A stretch of DNA of 64,000 nucleotides from Candidatus Mcinerneyibacterium aminivorans. GTDB lineage: Bacteria > Macinerneyibacteriota > Macinerneyibacteria > Macinerneyibacteriales > Macinerneyibacteriaceae. Below are positions 36,801 to 45,198 of the stretch, one piece after another (position 1 is the stretch's first letter; every line of letters starts with the position of its first letter). Both the position numbers and the translations under genes were made by a program. The notes beneath the pieces are model-generated. The model was not told where the DNA came from. It searched no databases and saw nothing but the letters and a program-made list of their open reading frames with translations. The DNA is taken from NCBI GenBank assembly GCA_008086245.1, contig VSIX01000029.1, positions 33,758 through 97,757 on the forward strand, read 5' to 3'.

Positions 36801-36951
36801 TAGTGGAGAAGGTGCAGAAAGCTGGATCCCTTTGGGGATATCTGTTATCGGGGGACTCTTTTTCTCAACATTTGTTACCCTTATATTAATACCAACAATA
36901 TATATGATAATTGAAAGAAAAAATGCTGCTGAAAGAGGTGAGTTGAAATGA
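33856..36951 (+). CDS. RND-family efflux pump (AcrB/HAE type)
   Basis: A 1031-residue inner-membrane pump of the AcrB/MmpL superfamily with the expected two sets of six helices and two large periplasmic loops. It begins with the usual PIATLMIFVAILFLGILSL helix. Helix 4 carries SIGMVVDNGIVVLENI: of AcrB's paired proton-relay Asp residues only the first is kept, the second is Asn, which is common in a large subfamily. GMILLVGMVVNNAIVLIDY in helix 10 is also typical. The substrate is unknown. The last 4 bases overlap the PII-like gene. Confidence 0.93.
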   Translation: MKLPNFGVKRPIATLMIFVAILFLGILSLMLLGIDLFPDISNPYASVITTYQGASAEDVEKKVTEVIEKNVSTVSNVKEVTSVSSEGVSAVTVEFEWGKDLDAGVSDLREALDFASADLPDDVGDPSIFKFDISQMPILFFAISAKYNTKQMRYIVDDQLVQPLKRVPGIGSVQMRGGPIREVRVYFDREKLNDIGLNVYTLAEMIDSQNQNIPAGNIENEKRDVLVRIPEEYESVEELKNLIVANKRGNIVRLKDVATINDDYYQEERYVEVNGKSGMVAMVQKQSGANTVQVIERAKEKMKEIEANLPSDFDVQIVFDNSEFIKDSINNLTKTIFTGGILVILIVLLFLRNIRGSAIIVLIIPFSLIIAFILLYVNGFTINMISLSALAVSIGMVVDNGIVVLENIYRHLEKGEKPNEAAMWGASEVGGAILASSITTAVIFLPIFFINDISAMLFKQLGYAMIIVLAGSLLASLLLIPMLASKFLKRKKIKSKFFNKSEAIFTKIEDIYGKIINWSIWHRKTTIISAVLIFAISIGVLLTSVGTEFMPTSDSGQVQMRVYTPQGTSLEKTKEIGLRLQKKIVDKYRDIIDKYYFIVGTSESNIGAAFGQDEGTNIAELSYQLVKVVNREKSSQEVTEEIRQMVEDTKGVEKISISSEDFFRQMFGGGGSPLRIEVYGYDLDETFELSKLVERRVSEIKGVRNTSISRDMGKPEIQLDFNRERLYQSGLSVGSIGNQVRAQFSGLIASKYRAEDEEYDIFMRLKDEYKKNISDIKGMYILNKMGNKIPLENLADVELSQGPVEIERKDQNRVIYVTANTYGRSFGEVASEVRDVLNRIEKPKGTDLVLTGQAKDQAKSFRLLALAVLAGIVLVYMVMASQFESLKDPFIIMFSIPFAFSGVFFILAITGVDLSIIVFIGMILLVGMVVNNAIVLIDYINLLRKRDYKLVDAILTACKQRLRPVLMTALTTMFGMLPLALSSGEGAESWIPLGISVIGGLFFSTFVTLILIPTIYMIIERKNAAERGELK

Positions 36952-37265
36952 AAAAAGTTAGTATAATATATTCAGCTACAATATTTGAAGAAATGAAAAA
37001 AGCTTTAGAAGATATCGGAATCAAAGCCTATTCAATTATTCCAACAGTTTACGGGAAAGGTTTATCAACCCAACCGAGATTTGACAGCCATGTATGGCCC
37101 GGAAAAAACCAGATGATTATCATTATCTGTGATGAAAAAAGCAGCAATTTAATATTGGATGAAGTAAATCAATTGAGAAAAAAATTTCCAAAAGAAGGAA
37201 TAATTGGATATATAGAAAATATTGACGACATTACAGAGCATGAGAAAATAAATCCTTTACAATAA
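36948..37265 (+). CDS. PII-like protein coupled to the RND pump
   Basis: A 105-residue protein with the small alpha/beta layout of PII-like trimers: an opening strand KKVSIIYSA, helix, strand, a central loop VYGKGLSTQPRFDSHVWPGKN in the position of the T-loop, and a second beta-alpha-beta unit (MIIIICDEKSSNLILDEVNQL). Similar small proteins occur next to RND pumps and other transporters in many bacteria. Its ATG overlaps the pump's stop codon. Control of the pump by a small ligand is a reasonable inference; the ligand is unknown. A GGGGAGG/CCTCCCC hairpin follows. Confidence 0.75.
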   Translation: MKKVSIIYSATIFEEMKKALEDIGIKAYSIIPTVYGKGLSTQPRFDSHVWPGKNQMIIIICDEKSSNLILDEVNQLRKKFPKEGIIGYIENIDDITEHEKINPLQ

Positions 37266-37280
37266 AATAATAATTTTTTT

Positions 37281-37312
37281 TGGGGAGGGATTTTTCCTCC
37301 CCATTCAATTAT
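37281..37312 (+). terminator. terminator of the efflux operon
   Basis: An 8-bp GC-rich stem (37281-37288 with 37296-37303) with a 7-base loop lies 15 bases after the PII-like stop codon and is followed by a T-rich stretch. Confidence 0.6.
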
Positions 37313-37373
37313 TTAAAAATTTCTTGTCATTAGTTACTAATAATATATAATTATTCTCGGATTTGGAGTTTTT

Positions 37374-38096
37374 ATGAAGACAAAAAAAATTTTTTTTTAT
37401 ATTGTTGTTTTTTTTATTTTTACTTATTTTAGAATATATTCTTTTTCTTTGGCTGAATCAGCAAATATAAAAAATAAATATAATATTACGAAAGAAGATA
37501 TTTTATATATAGATAAAAATTTAAAAAATATTGATAACAGGAAATTTTTAAAAATGTTAAATTTCAATACGAAATTATCAGAAAGTTATAAACCTAAAAT
37601 GTTAAAACAGGTCCCTGAAAAATATACAAAAGATGAAAAAAAAGTACTTATTGATTATAAGGTATATGAGGATCTTATAAAAATGATTAAAGCTGCAAAA
37701 AATGAAGATATAAATCTTAAAGTAATTTCTGGATATAGAAGTTATTTATATCAAAAAAAATTATATAAAAAAATGTGTGATAAATATGATGCAAATTATG
37801 CAAAAAAGTATATAGCCAAACCCGGATATTCACAGCATCAAACAGGAAAAGCAGTGGATTTTAATTCACTTATTATAGATCAAAAAAATAAAAAGATATT
37901 TCAGTGGTTGAAAGAAAATGCCTATAAATTTGGGTTTTCGTTATCCTATCCAAAAGATAAAAATGAAACTTCATATCAATATGAACCTTGGCATTATTTA
38001 CATGTGGGAAAAGATGTTTCCGATATTATACATAATATATTTGGGGGTAATCAAAAAAAATTTTTATTATTCATAAATGAGTATATAAATCAATAA
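37374..38096 (+). CDS. D-Ala-D-Ala carboxypeptidase, VanY (peptidase M15) family
   Basis: A 240-residue zinc peptidase that trims D-alanine from peptidoglycan peptides. An N-terminal signal or anchor (residues 5-23) places it in the periplasm. VanY hallmarks: ISGYRSYLYQKKLY, then GYSQHQTGKAVDF with the zinc His and Asp, and EPWHYLHVG with the catalytic Glu and last zinc His. It lacks acquired-resistance neighbours (no vanHAX), so a house-keeping role in wall maturation is likely. serS follows 9 bases later with an AAGGAGG site. Confidence 0.92.
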   Translation: MKTKKIFFYIVVFFIFTYFRIYSFSLAESANIKNKYNITKEDILYIDKNLKNIDNRKFLKMLNFNTKLSESYKPKMLKQVPEKYTKDEKKVLIDYKVYEDLIKMIKAAKNEDINLKVISGYRSYLYQKKLYKKMCDKYDANYAKKYIAKPGYSQHQTGKAVDFNSLIIDQKNKKIFQWLKENAYKFGFSLSYPKDKNETSYQYEPWHYLHVGKDVSDIIHNIFGGNQKKFLLFINEYINQ

Positions 38097-38105
38097 GGAG
38101 GATTT

Positions 38106-39401
38106 ATGCTAGATATTGAGTTTGTTGAGAAAAATAAAGATGAAGTGATAAAAAGATTAAATAAAAGAGGAGAGGATTACAATTCAGAAATAAAGCAAAT
38201 TTTAGAATTAAATAAAAAAAGAAAAAAAATTATAAATGAAGCAAACCAATTAAAACATAAAAAAAATAAAATCTCTGAGAAAATAGGAGAACTTAAAAGA
38301 AAAGGAAAGAATAAGGAAGCAGATAGAATTATCAACGAAGTGGGGGAAATTAGCGATCTAATTTCTGATTATGATGATAAACTTAAAAATGTTCAGGAAG
38401 AACTGGATAATGTTTTACTTAATATACCCAATATACCCGATAAAGATGTACCTGCGGGTGATAAATCTAATAATGAAGTAGTTAGAGTAATCGGTGAAAA
38501 ACCTAATTTTGATTTTGATCCCCTCAATCATGTTGAAATTGCAAAAAAGAATGATCTTATAGATTATAAGAGAGGGGTGAAATTAGGTGGTAATGGTTTT
38601 TGGATGTACAAAAATAAGGGAGCCATTATAGAATGGGCATTAATTAATTTTTTTATTGATACTCATATACAAAACGGATATGAATTTATTCTTCCCCCTC
38701 ATTTATTAACTGAGGAATGCGGTATAACTGCTGGACAGTTTCCTAAATTTAAGGATGATGTTTTTTTTATAAAAAATTCAAAATTTAAGGATAAAGAACA
38801 GTTTCTTCTCCCAACAGCAGAAACTGCTATAGTTAATATGCATCGGGATGAAATTATTGAAGAAGAGCAACTTCCAAAAAAATATTTTGCATATACGCCA
38901 TGTTACAGAAGAGAAGCCGGCAGTTATAGAAAAGAAGAAAGAGGAATGATCAGGGGACATCAGTTTAATAAGGTAGAACTTTTTCAATTAACGACTCCTG
39001 AAAAATCTGATAAAGCTTTAGAAGTAATGGTAAATCAGGCGGAATCTCTTGTCAAAAAGCTCAATTTACATTATCGAATTACAAAACTTGCTGCTAAAGA
39101 TTGTAGTTTCGCAATGGCAAAAACATTTGATATTGAGGTTTGGATACCAAGCATGAATCAATATAAGGAAGTTAGCTCTGTTTCTAATTCAAGAAATTTC
39201 CAGGCATTAAGGGGAAATATTCGCTACAAAAAAAATTCTTCTGACAGAAATATTCCAATAAACACTTTAAATGCATCCGGTCTGGCAACCAGCAGACTTT
39301 TTCCAGCAATAATGGAACAAAATCAAAATAGTGATGGTTCTTTTAGTATACCAGAGGTTTTAAAGAGATATATACCAGACAATTATAAAGATTTGGGTTA
39401 A
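38106..39401 (+). CDS. serS: seryl-tRNA synthetase
   Basis: Charges tRNA-Ser. The 431-residue length is normal. Residues 1-110 form the long coiled-coil arm that grips the tRNA-Ser variable arm (Lys/Glu-rich). The class II catalytic core follows: FVLPTAET-type motif here as FLLPTAETAI, RREAGSYRKEERGMIRGHQFNKVELF (motif 2) and LNASGLATSRLFPAIMEQNQ (motif 3 with its conserved Arg). The gene is followed by the mazG-like gene after two bases. Confidence 0.97.
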   Translation: MLDIEFVEKNKDEVIKRLNKRGEDYNSEIKQILELNKKRKKIINEANQLKHKKNKISEKIGELKRKGKNKEADRIINEVGEISDLISDYDDKLKNVQEELDNVLLNIPNIPDKDVPAGDKSNNEVVRVIGEKPNFDFDPLNHVEIAKKNDLIDYKRGVKLGGNGFWMYKNKGAIIEWALINFFIDTHIQNGYEFILPPHLLTEECGITAGQFPKFKDDVFFIKNSKFKDKEQFLLPTAETAIVNMHRDEIIEEEQLPKKYFAYTPCYRREAGSYRKEERGMIRGHQFNKVELFQLTTPEKSDKALEVMVNQAESLVKKLNLHYRITKLAAKDCSFAMAKTFDIEVWIPSMNQYKEVSSVSNSRNFQALRGNIRYKKNSSDRNIPINTLNASGLATSRLFPAIMEQNQNSDGSFSIPEVLKRYIPDNYKDLG

Positions 39402-39403
39402 GT

Positions 39404-39811
39404 ATGGGCAAATATTTATTGGATAACATCCCTGATGATTTGACTGTTATAGAAAGAGCAGCTTATATTAGTAAAAAAGTTAGAGAAATCGGTTTTGACT
39501 GGAAGGATACTGAAGAAGTATTTGAAAAAGTGGAAGAAGAATTTAATGAAATTAATGATGAAATGAAGAGAAAAAATACCCGAAGTGATGAAAAATTAAA
39601 GGAAGAAGTTGGAGATCTTGTTTTTTCTCTTATAAATTTTTCTAATTTTTTGGGATTTGATATAAGAGATGCTTTGGAAATTACTAATAAAAAATTTATA
39701 GAGAGATTCAGCTATGTTGAAGATAGCCTCAAAAATAATAATAGTAATTTATCCGGGGCTACATTAGAAGAGATGGAAAAATTGTGGAATAAAGCTAAAA
39801 ATAAACCTTGA
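39404..39811 (+). CDS. mazG: MazG-family nucleotide pyrophosphohydrolase, single domain
   Basis: A 135-residue all-helical NTP pyrophosphohydrolase. Seen: KVEEEFNEI and, 25 residues on, EEVGDLVFSLINFSNFLG, giving the ExxE...ExxD metal-binding set of the MazG fold. The start (MGKYLLDNIPDDLTVIERAAYISKKVREIGFDW) matches the second half of the two-domain MazG proteins, so this appears to be a shortened MazG of one catalytic domain. Members remove abnormal or excess NTPs. The unit could also form an obligate dimer. Confidence 0.9.
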   Translation: MGKYLLDNIPDDLTVIERAAYISKKVREIGFDWKDTEEVFEKVEEEFNEINDEMKRKNTRSDEKLKEEVGDLVFSLINFSNFLGFDIRDALEITNKKFIERFSYVEDSLKNNNSNLSGATLEEMEKLWNKAKNKP

Positions 39812-39860
39812 AAAATATTTAGGATATGATATTATTCTTTTCGATTTAGGAGGTATTATT

Positions 39861-40049
39861 ATGGCAAAAAAATGTTATTTTTGTAATAAAAGTTCTTTAA
39901 AAGGGAATAAGATAAGTAGAGCAAAAAACAAATCCAAGAGAAGATTTAAACCTAATTTGCAGCGTGTTAAAATTAAAGAGGAAGGAAAAACAAAAAAGGT
40001 TTATGTTTGTACAAGATGTATAAAAGCGGGAAAGACAATAAACTATTAA
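39861..40049 (+). CDS. rpmB: 50S ribosomal protein L28, zinc-binding form
   Basis: A 62-residue ribosomal protein. Seen: CYFC near the N-terminus, the conserved KRRFKPNLQRVKI core and CTRC near the C-terminus. The two CxxC pairs mark the zinc-binding (C+) form; zinc-starved bacteria often carry a second copy without Cys, but none is in the window. AGGAGG lies before the ATG. The reading frame of the next gene begins inside this one, an arrangement that could couple L28 synthesis to an outer-membrane assembly gene. Confidence 0.95.
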   Translation: MAKKCYFCNKSSLKGNKISRAKNKSKRRFKPNLQRVKIKEEGKTKKVYVCTRCIKAGKTINY

Positions 40050-41758
40050 GGATTTTTGTATTTCCCTTAATTATTTTCCTATTTTCTTCCATTGCTCTTG
40101 CTCAAAATGAAAAAGTTAAACAGGTTTTAATAGAAGGCAACAAAACCTTTACTGATTCTCAAATAAAGGATAGATTAAAACTCAAAAAGGGCGCAGAATT
40201 TTATTCAACCTTGTTTTTTTCTGATATAGATACTATTAATAAATTTTATAATGAGCAGGGCTATAAATATGCAAAAATATCAGCATCTTATGATATTGAA
40301 GGGAATGATATATCAATAACTATAGATATATTTGAAGGAAATCCCTTAAAAGTAAAAAAAATTATTGTTAATGATAGCAAATTTGAACTGGTTAAAATTA
40401 CCAAAAAATTTTATGGAGATATATATTCTAAAAGTTTAATATCCACTTTAAAATCCTCCATTATCGATTATTTATCCAATAAAGGATATTTTCAACCCAA
40501 AGTATCCTTAAGTGAGACCATCAATAATAAAACGGATGTCACTGTTAATATAAATATTGAAGAAGGAAACATACATTATTTCGGGGATATTATGTTTACC
40601 GGACTTAATAAAATTGATAAAAAATATATAAAAAAACGTTTAACTTTTGAAAAAGGTGATAGGTATTCAAAAGAAAAAGTTATTAAATACAGAAAATTAT
40701 TATATGATTTAAATGTTTTTAGACATATTCAAATTAAATATTATGAAAGGGAAAAAAAAGAAGTGGATTTGCTGTTTGATATAACTGAGGATAAATTCAA
40801 GTGGGTGGGTTTTAATGTTGGATATACTACTCCGGCTACAACCCGTTTTGGGCTGGAGTGGGGCAATAATAATTTCTTAAATAGATTACTAATATTAAAA
40901 TTCACAAATGATAATAACATCGATTTTAATAAAAACTATTATGAGGTTAATTCAAATTTAAATCTAACACAACCAAGATTTTTTTTTAATAGATTTAGCT
41001 GGGAAAACAACCTGGGATTAAAATTTGAAAAAGATGGAAAAACAAAATACAGCAAAATAATGTATAGTTCTTTATTCACAAAAGAAATAAGAAAAGATTA
41101 TTTTTTTACTTTTGGTTTTGAAAAAAAATTGACTTTCTATGAAGATCTCGATATTGAGGGGAGTGGAGCTGAAAAAAATAAATGGCTGATCTCTAATAAT
41201 TTAGTTGCAAAATATTATTATGATAATATCGAACGTAAATTAAATCCAGTAAAAGATAGTTTTTATGTAAGCTTGTTTCAGAGATTTTCCGGATCAATTT
41301 TAAAGGGTGATTGGCAGTATCTGTATGGGAATTATGATACTACATTTTATAAAAATCTTTATAGGTCAAAGTTCATAGCTTTATTTCATATTAACTATAA
41401 AATTTATAGCAGTATAAATAACAAATTAAAAGTTCCTTATGATGAATTAATATCCCTGGGCGGTGTTTATGATATCAGAGGATACAATTATAAAGGGATT
41501 GGTGATGAATTTTATAGAGCAATAATTATTAATATAGCTGAAAGGGTAAAAATATATAAAAAGCTCTGGGTTGAGAGTTTCGTTGATATTGGTGAAGGGA
41601 TAAAAAGAAACGAAAAATTTAACAAAGAGAACCTAAAAGCTACTACAGGTTTGGAACTTAGATATATTTTTCCATTTTTGGTTTTAAGAGCGGGATATGC
41701 ATATAAAATATCTGATAAGGGAGAAGGATATTATTTAACAATAGGACAAATTTTTTAA
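40007..41758 (+). CDS. tamA: Omp85-family outer-membrane assembly protein (TamA-like)
   Basis: An outer-membrane Omp85 protein. A signal peptide (to about residue 32, ALA-Q) is followed by about three POTRA repeats (to residue 260; KQVLIEGNKTFTDSQI opens the first) and a 16-strand-type barrel carrying the family motif GGVYDIRGYNYKGIGD. The 583-residue size and the adjacent tamB-like gene favour TamA over BamA, which is longer. The frame opens at TTG 40007 with AAAAGG 7 bases upstream; ATG 40016 is the alternative. Either lies inside rpmB, a 34-43 base overlap. The next gene begins two bases after its stop. Confidence 0.88.
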   Translation: MYKMYKSGKDNKLLRIFVFPLIIFLFSSIALAQNEKVKQVLIEGNKTFTDSQIKDRLKLKKGAEFYSTLFFSDIDTINKFYNEQGYKYAKISASYDIEGNDISITIDIFEGNPLKVKKIIVNDSKFELVKITKKFYGDIYSKSLISTLKSSIIDYLSNKGYFQPKVSLSETINNKTDVTVNINIEEGNIHYFGDIMFTGLNKIDKKYIKKRLTFEKGDRYSKEKVIKYRKLLYDLNVFRHIQIKYYEREKKEVDLLFDITEDKFKWVGFNVGYTTPATTRFGLEWGNNNFLNRLLILKFTNDNNIDFNKNYYEVNSNLNLTQPRFFFNRFSWENNLGLKFEKDGKTKYSKIMYSSLFTKEIRKDYFFTFGFEKKLTFYEDLDIEGSGAEKNKWLISNNLVAKYYYDNIERKLNPVKDSFYVSLFQRFSGSILKGDWQYLYGNYDTTFYKNLYRSKFIALFHINYKIYSSINNKLKVPYDELISLGGVYDIRGYNYKGIGDEFYRAIIINIAERVKIYKKLWVESFVDIGEGIKRNEKFNKENLKATTGLELRYIFPFLVLRAGYAYKISDKGEGYYLTIGQIF

Positions 41759-41759
41759 T

Positions 41760-44700
41760 ATGAAAAAAATATTAAGAACTATATTTGTTGAAATATTTAT
41801 TTCTATTCTAATCTTTCTTACCATAATATTTTTTATTACATATATGAACATTGATGATTACCTTACTGACAACTATCTTTCTTTAATTTTAAAAAAGTAT
41901 AATGTTAAAATTGATAAAAACAATATAGATATTAGGTTCCCTTTTAAACTTGAATTGAGCAATATAAGTATCGGAGGAGAATCCACTATCAAAGAAGCCT
42001 CAGTAATAGTTTCTCCTTTATCCTTTTTTTATAGGAATAAGATAAATATTATAAAATTAGATGTCCATCAAGCAATCATATATAAAAATGATATATTAAA
42101 TTTGTTTGAAAATAAAAAAGATGGAACGAATTCTTTAAATTTTAAAATTAGCAGTTTAAATTGTAATGACCTTTACTTTGTCTACAATAAAGATTTTTAT
42201 GTTAAATTTGAAAAAAGCAATTTCCAGTTAGAAAAGGAATATAAAACTACAGTACTAGAAATAAATCATTCAAACCTTTCCTATAGGAACAATAAATTAA
42301 AAATATATGATTCTATAATTAAAAAAGAAAATAAAAATATTACAATTAATGTTACCTCTGATCTGAATCAATCTGTATTAAATTTAAACGGAAGAATAAA
42401 AGATAAAAATTTAAATATAGATTTGAATTTAAAAAATTATAATTTAAATAATTTATCAAATAAAGCAGGTGGGGAAGTTTCAATTTATGGTAAAATTATG
42501 GGCGACCTTTCCGCCCCAAAATTTTCCGGTTTTATGTCACTTTTGAATGGAAATTATAAAAATATAATAGTAAATGATGGAAATTATAATTTGTTTTTAT
42601 CATCCAATATGGTTAAAGTAAGTGATTTGAATGTTCAATGGAAAGATGGCAATTTGAGTGGAAATTTAAACTATTTCTATAAAGGGGAGAATAAACTTGA
42701 GGGAAATTTTAATTTCCATAATATTAATATTTCTGAATTATTCAAAAATATGGAATACACCAGTTCTTTAGATGGAGAAATGAATTTCTCGGGTAGAGGT
42801 ACCAACTGGAGTAATTTTGTTGGCTCTATAAATTTAAAGAACTTGAATGGAATGTTAAATCAGGAGCAAATAAAAAATGGAAAAGCTAAATTAGAAAAAA
42901 AACAGGATTATTATAAAATAAATGAAGCTAATATGGATATTGGTAGAGGAACGCTGGATTTAAAAGGATATTATTTCAATAACTCATACGATTTTGAATT
43001 GAAATTACAAAATATAAAAATAGATAAATTGGCAAAAAGAGATGATATAGAAGGTATTGTAAATTTTGATGGGGAAGTTCAAAAGAAAAATAAAAATATA
43101 AAATTTAATGGGAAATTAGAAACAAATGATCTGAAATTTAAAGACAAAATTAAAATTGCAAATACTTCGTCTGAGTTATCTTATAAAGATAATTTGAATA
43201 TTAAATTTAAATTTAAGGATTTAACATATGAAAATTCAGGAATATTTGAAAAAGGAGAGCTTAGGTTAGTATATGATCCTAATAAAAAGAGATTGAGAAC
43301 TTCAGAGAGCAATTTATATATTGAAAATGAAAATAAAATATCATTTAATCTAGAGGCATTTAAAGAGGGAAATGACTGGATATTTGATAATATCAAAAAT
43401 AAGATATCTCTTTATGGAGATGATTATTTCTTCACTGTTGATACCTTAAGATTTAATAAAAAGAAGTTAAGTTTAAAAGATTTAAAAATTAAAAGCAATG
43501 ATAGTTTTTTTGTATTAAATTTAGAAACCTACTATAGTTTGTTAAAAACAGATTTAGATATTAAAAGTAATATAAACCTGAGTATTATTAAAAAATATTT
43601 CGAAACTTTTGATGAATTAAGGGGAAATGCTGATCTTAATTTTACCTACAAAACAATCGATAATCAAAATAAACAGTCGAGGTTGCAATTAAATATACCC
43701 AGTCTGACAGTTAATACAGACCAGCTCGAAAATGTTCATTACTCCGATATCCAGCTTGCCGGAAAACTAAGGAAAAACTCCTTTATACTGGAAAATTCTC
43801 ACTTTTATGTTGATAGAGTCAAAAACATGATTAAAGGAGACATGGATTTCAATATAGATAAGTATAAGTTTAAATTAGAAAATTTTAATATACAGGTAGT
43901 TTTAAATAAAATGTATTCTTCTTATTTAGTAAACCCGCTACTGGATAATTTGGGAGTGATTGATGGTTATTTTAAGGGACCTTTAAATATAACCTATAAT
44001 GATGAAATTAAAATAAATGGGAATTTAGAGGTTTTTGATACTAATCTAATTGTATACAGTTTTGGAAATCTGTATGTTAATGATATTAGTGGAACTGCTT
44101 CAATAAAGAATAATTATCTAAAAATAGATAAATTAACAGGAAAGTCAGAAAACAATAATAATATTGAATTATTTGGTTATTACAGTGATATAAGGAGAGT
44201 TTCTGATTATAAAATCACACTAAAATTAAATAAAATATATGTACCCAAATTGTGGTATTTTGATGGTTGGTTAGTTGGAAATATATTTTTTGAAGGGGAT
44301 GAGAACCGAAGCAGTATAAGCGGTAATCTTAAAATTAATAAGGGGCTAATAGATGCAGGTTTTAAGGAATTAATTGGTACCGGTCAGGGTTCGTATGATT
44401 TAAATAAATCACTTAATTTGCATTTTGTTTCAGATAATGATCTATGGATAAAAAATGATATTGCAAATATTGAATTTGAATCGGATATATATTATAAAAA
44501 TGACTTTGAAAGCAATAAAATCTATATGGCTGGACAGTTAGAAGCAATAAAAGGAAATATTCAATACTTAACAGTTCAATTTAACATTAAACGATGCATA
44601 ATAAATTTTCCTAATTCTCCGGAAGATACCCCCCAGATAGATTTGTTAGCGGAAACATATGTGTTTCATAATGGTAAAAAAACTATTAATTTGTATTTAA

Positions 44701-45146
44701 ATGGAGATATTAATTCCCCAAATGTTGAATTAACCAGTGATGATCCTAATTTATCACAAAACGATATTGTTTCTTTATTGTTGTTTAATTATACTTCGGA
44801 GGAAATTGAACAAAGAAATATTCTTGATAGGAAAGCAGGAGAAATTGCCACTCATTTTTTACAAAAAGGGCTTCTACAACCAATAAAATCTTCTTCTGCT
44901 CTTGATATTTTAAATGTTAGGGGAAATCTTCTTTCAGATGAAGAAAGATATCTTGATATCGAAGTTGGAAAGTATATTAATGAGGACTTTTATATTTTAT
45001 ACAGAGATGAATATATGAAAACTGAAAGAAGAACATTAAATTTTATTTTTTATTTAAATGATAATTTATCACTTGAATCAGGAGCTATTGAAGAAGAAGG
45101 AGATCTAAAGTATAATATTGATTTAAGATTAAGATTCAAATATTAA
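41760..45146 (+). CDS. tamB: TamB-like translocation/assembly module protein
   Basis: A 1128-residue inner-membrane-anchored protein with one N-terminal helix (residues 8-30) and a very long periplasmic part of repeated beta strands, the groove-like AsmA/TamB fold thought to carry phospholipid or help insert outer-membrane proteins. The C-terminal TamB domain is recognised by DDPNLSQNDIVSLLLFNYTSEEI and a final strand set ending in a basic RLRFKY. It directly follows tamA with one base between, the standard tamAB pairing. Asn, Lys and Ile richness reflects the genome's low G+C. Residue order between repeats is not well conserved, as is normal for this family. Confidence 0.9.
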   Translation: MKKILRTIFVEIFISILIFLTIIFFITYMNIDDYLTDNYLSLILKKYNVKIDKNNIDIRFPFKLELSNISIGGESTIKEASVIVSPLSFFYRNKINIIKLDVHQAIIYKNDILNLFENKKDGTNSLNFKISSLNCNDLYFVYNKDFYVKFEKSNFQLEKEYKTTVLEINHSNLSYRNNKLKIYDSIIKKENKNITINVTSDLNQSVLNLNGRIKDKNLNIDLNLKNYNLNNLSNKAGGEVSIYGKIMGDLSAPKFSGFMSLLNGNYKNIIVNDGNYNLFLSSNMVKVSDLNVQWKDGNLSGNLNYFYKGENKLEGNFNFHNINISELFKNMEYTSSLDGEMNFSGRGTNWSNFVGSINLKNLNGMLNQEQIKNGKAKLEKKQDYYKINEANMDIGRGTLDLKGYYFNNSYDFELKLQNIKIDKLAKRDDIEGIVNFDGEVQKKNKNIKFNGKLETNDLKFKDKIKIANTSSELSYKDNLNIKFKFKDLTYENSGIFEKGELRLVYDPNKKRLRTSESNLYIENENKISFNLEAFKEGNDWIFDNIKNKISLYGDDYFFTVDTLRFNKKKLSLKDLKIKSNDSFFVLNLETYYSLLKTDLDIKSNINLSIIKKYFETFDELRGNADLNFTYKTIDNQNKQSRLQLNIPSLTVNTDQLENVHYSDIQLAGKLRKNSFILENSHFYVDRVKNMIKGDMDFNIDKYKFKLENFNIQVVLNKMYSSYLVNPLLDNLGVIDGYFKGPLNITYNDEIKINGNLEVFDTNLIVYSFGNLYVNDISGTASIKNNYLKIDKLTGKSENNNNIELFGYYSDIRRVSDYKITLKLNKIYVPKLWYFDGWLVGNIFFEGDENRSSISGNLKINKGLIDAGFKELIGTGQGSYDLNKSLNLHFVSDNDLWIKNDIANIEFESDIYYKNDFESNKIYMAGQLEAIKGNIQYLTVQFNIKRCIINFPNSPEDTPQIDLLAETYVFHNGKKTINLYLNGDINSPNVELTSDDPNLSQNDIVSLLLFNYTSEEIEQRNILDRKAGEIATHFLQKGLLQPIKSSSALDILNVRGNLLSDEERYLDIEVGKYINEDFYILYRDEYMKTERRTLNFIFYLNDNLSLESGAIEEEGDLKYNIDLRLRFKY

Positions 45147-45198
45147 TTGATTATAATATGTTATTTGTTATTATAAATTTACTTTAAAGGAGGTATTT

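Noticed and set aside
40007-41758. BamA rather than TamA
   Set aside because: 583 residues and about three POTRA repeats are short for BamA, and tamB is adjacent. A compact BamA cannot be fully excluded.
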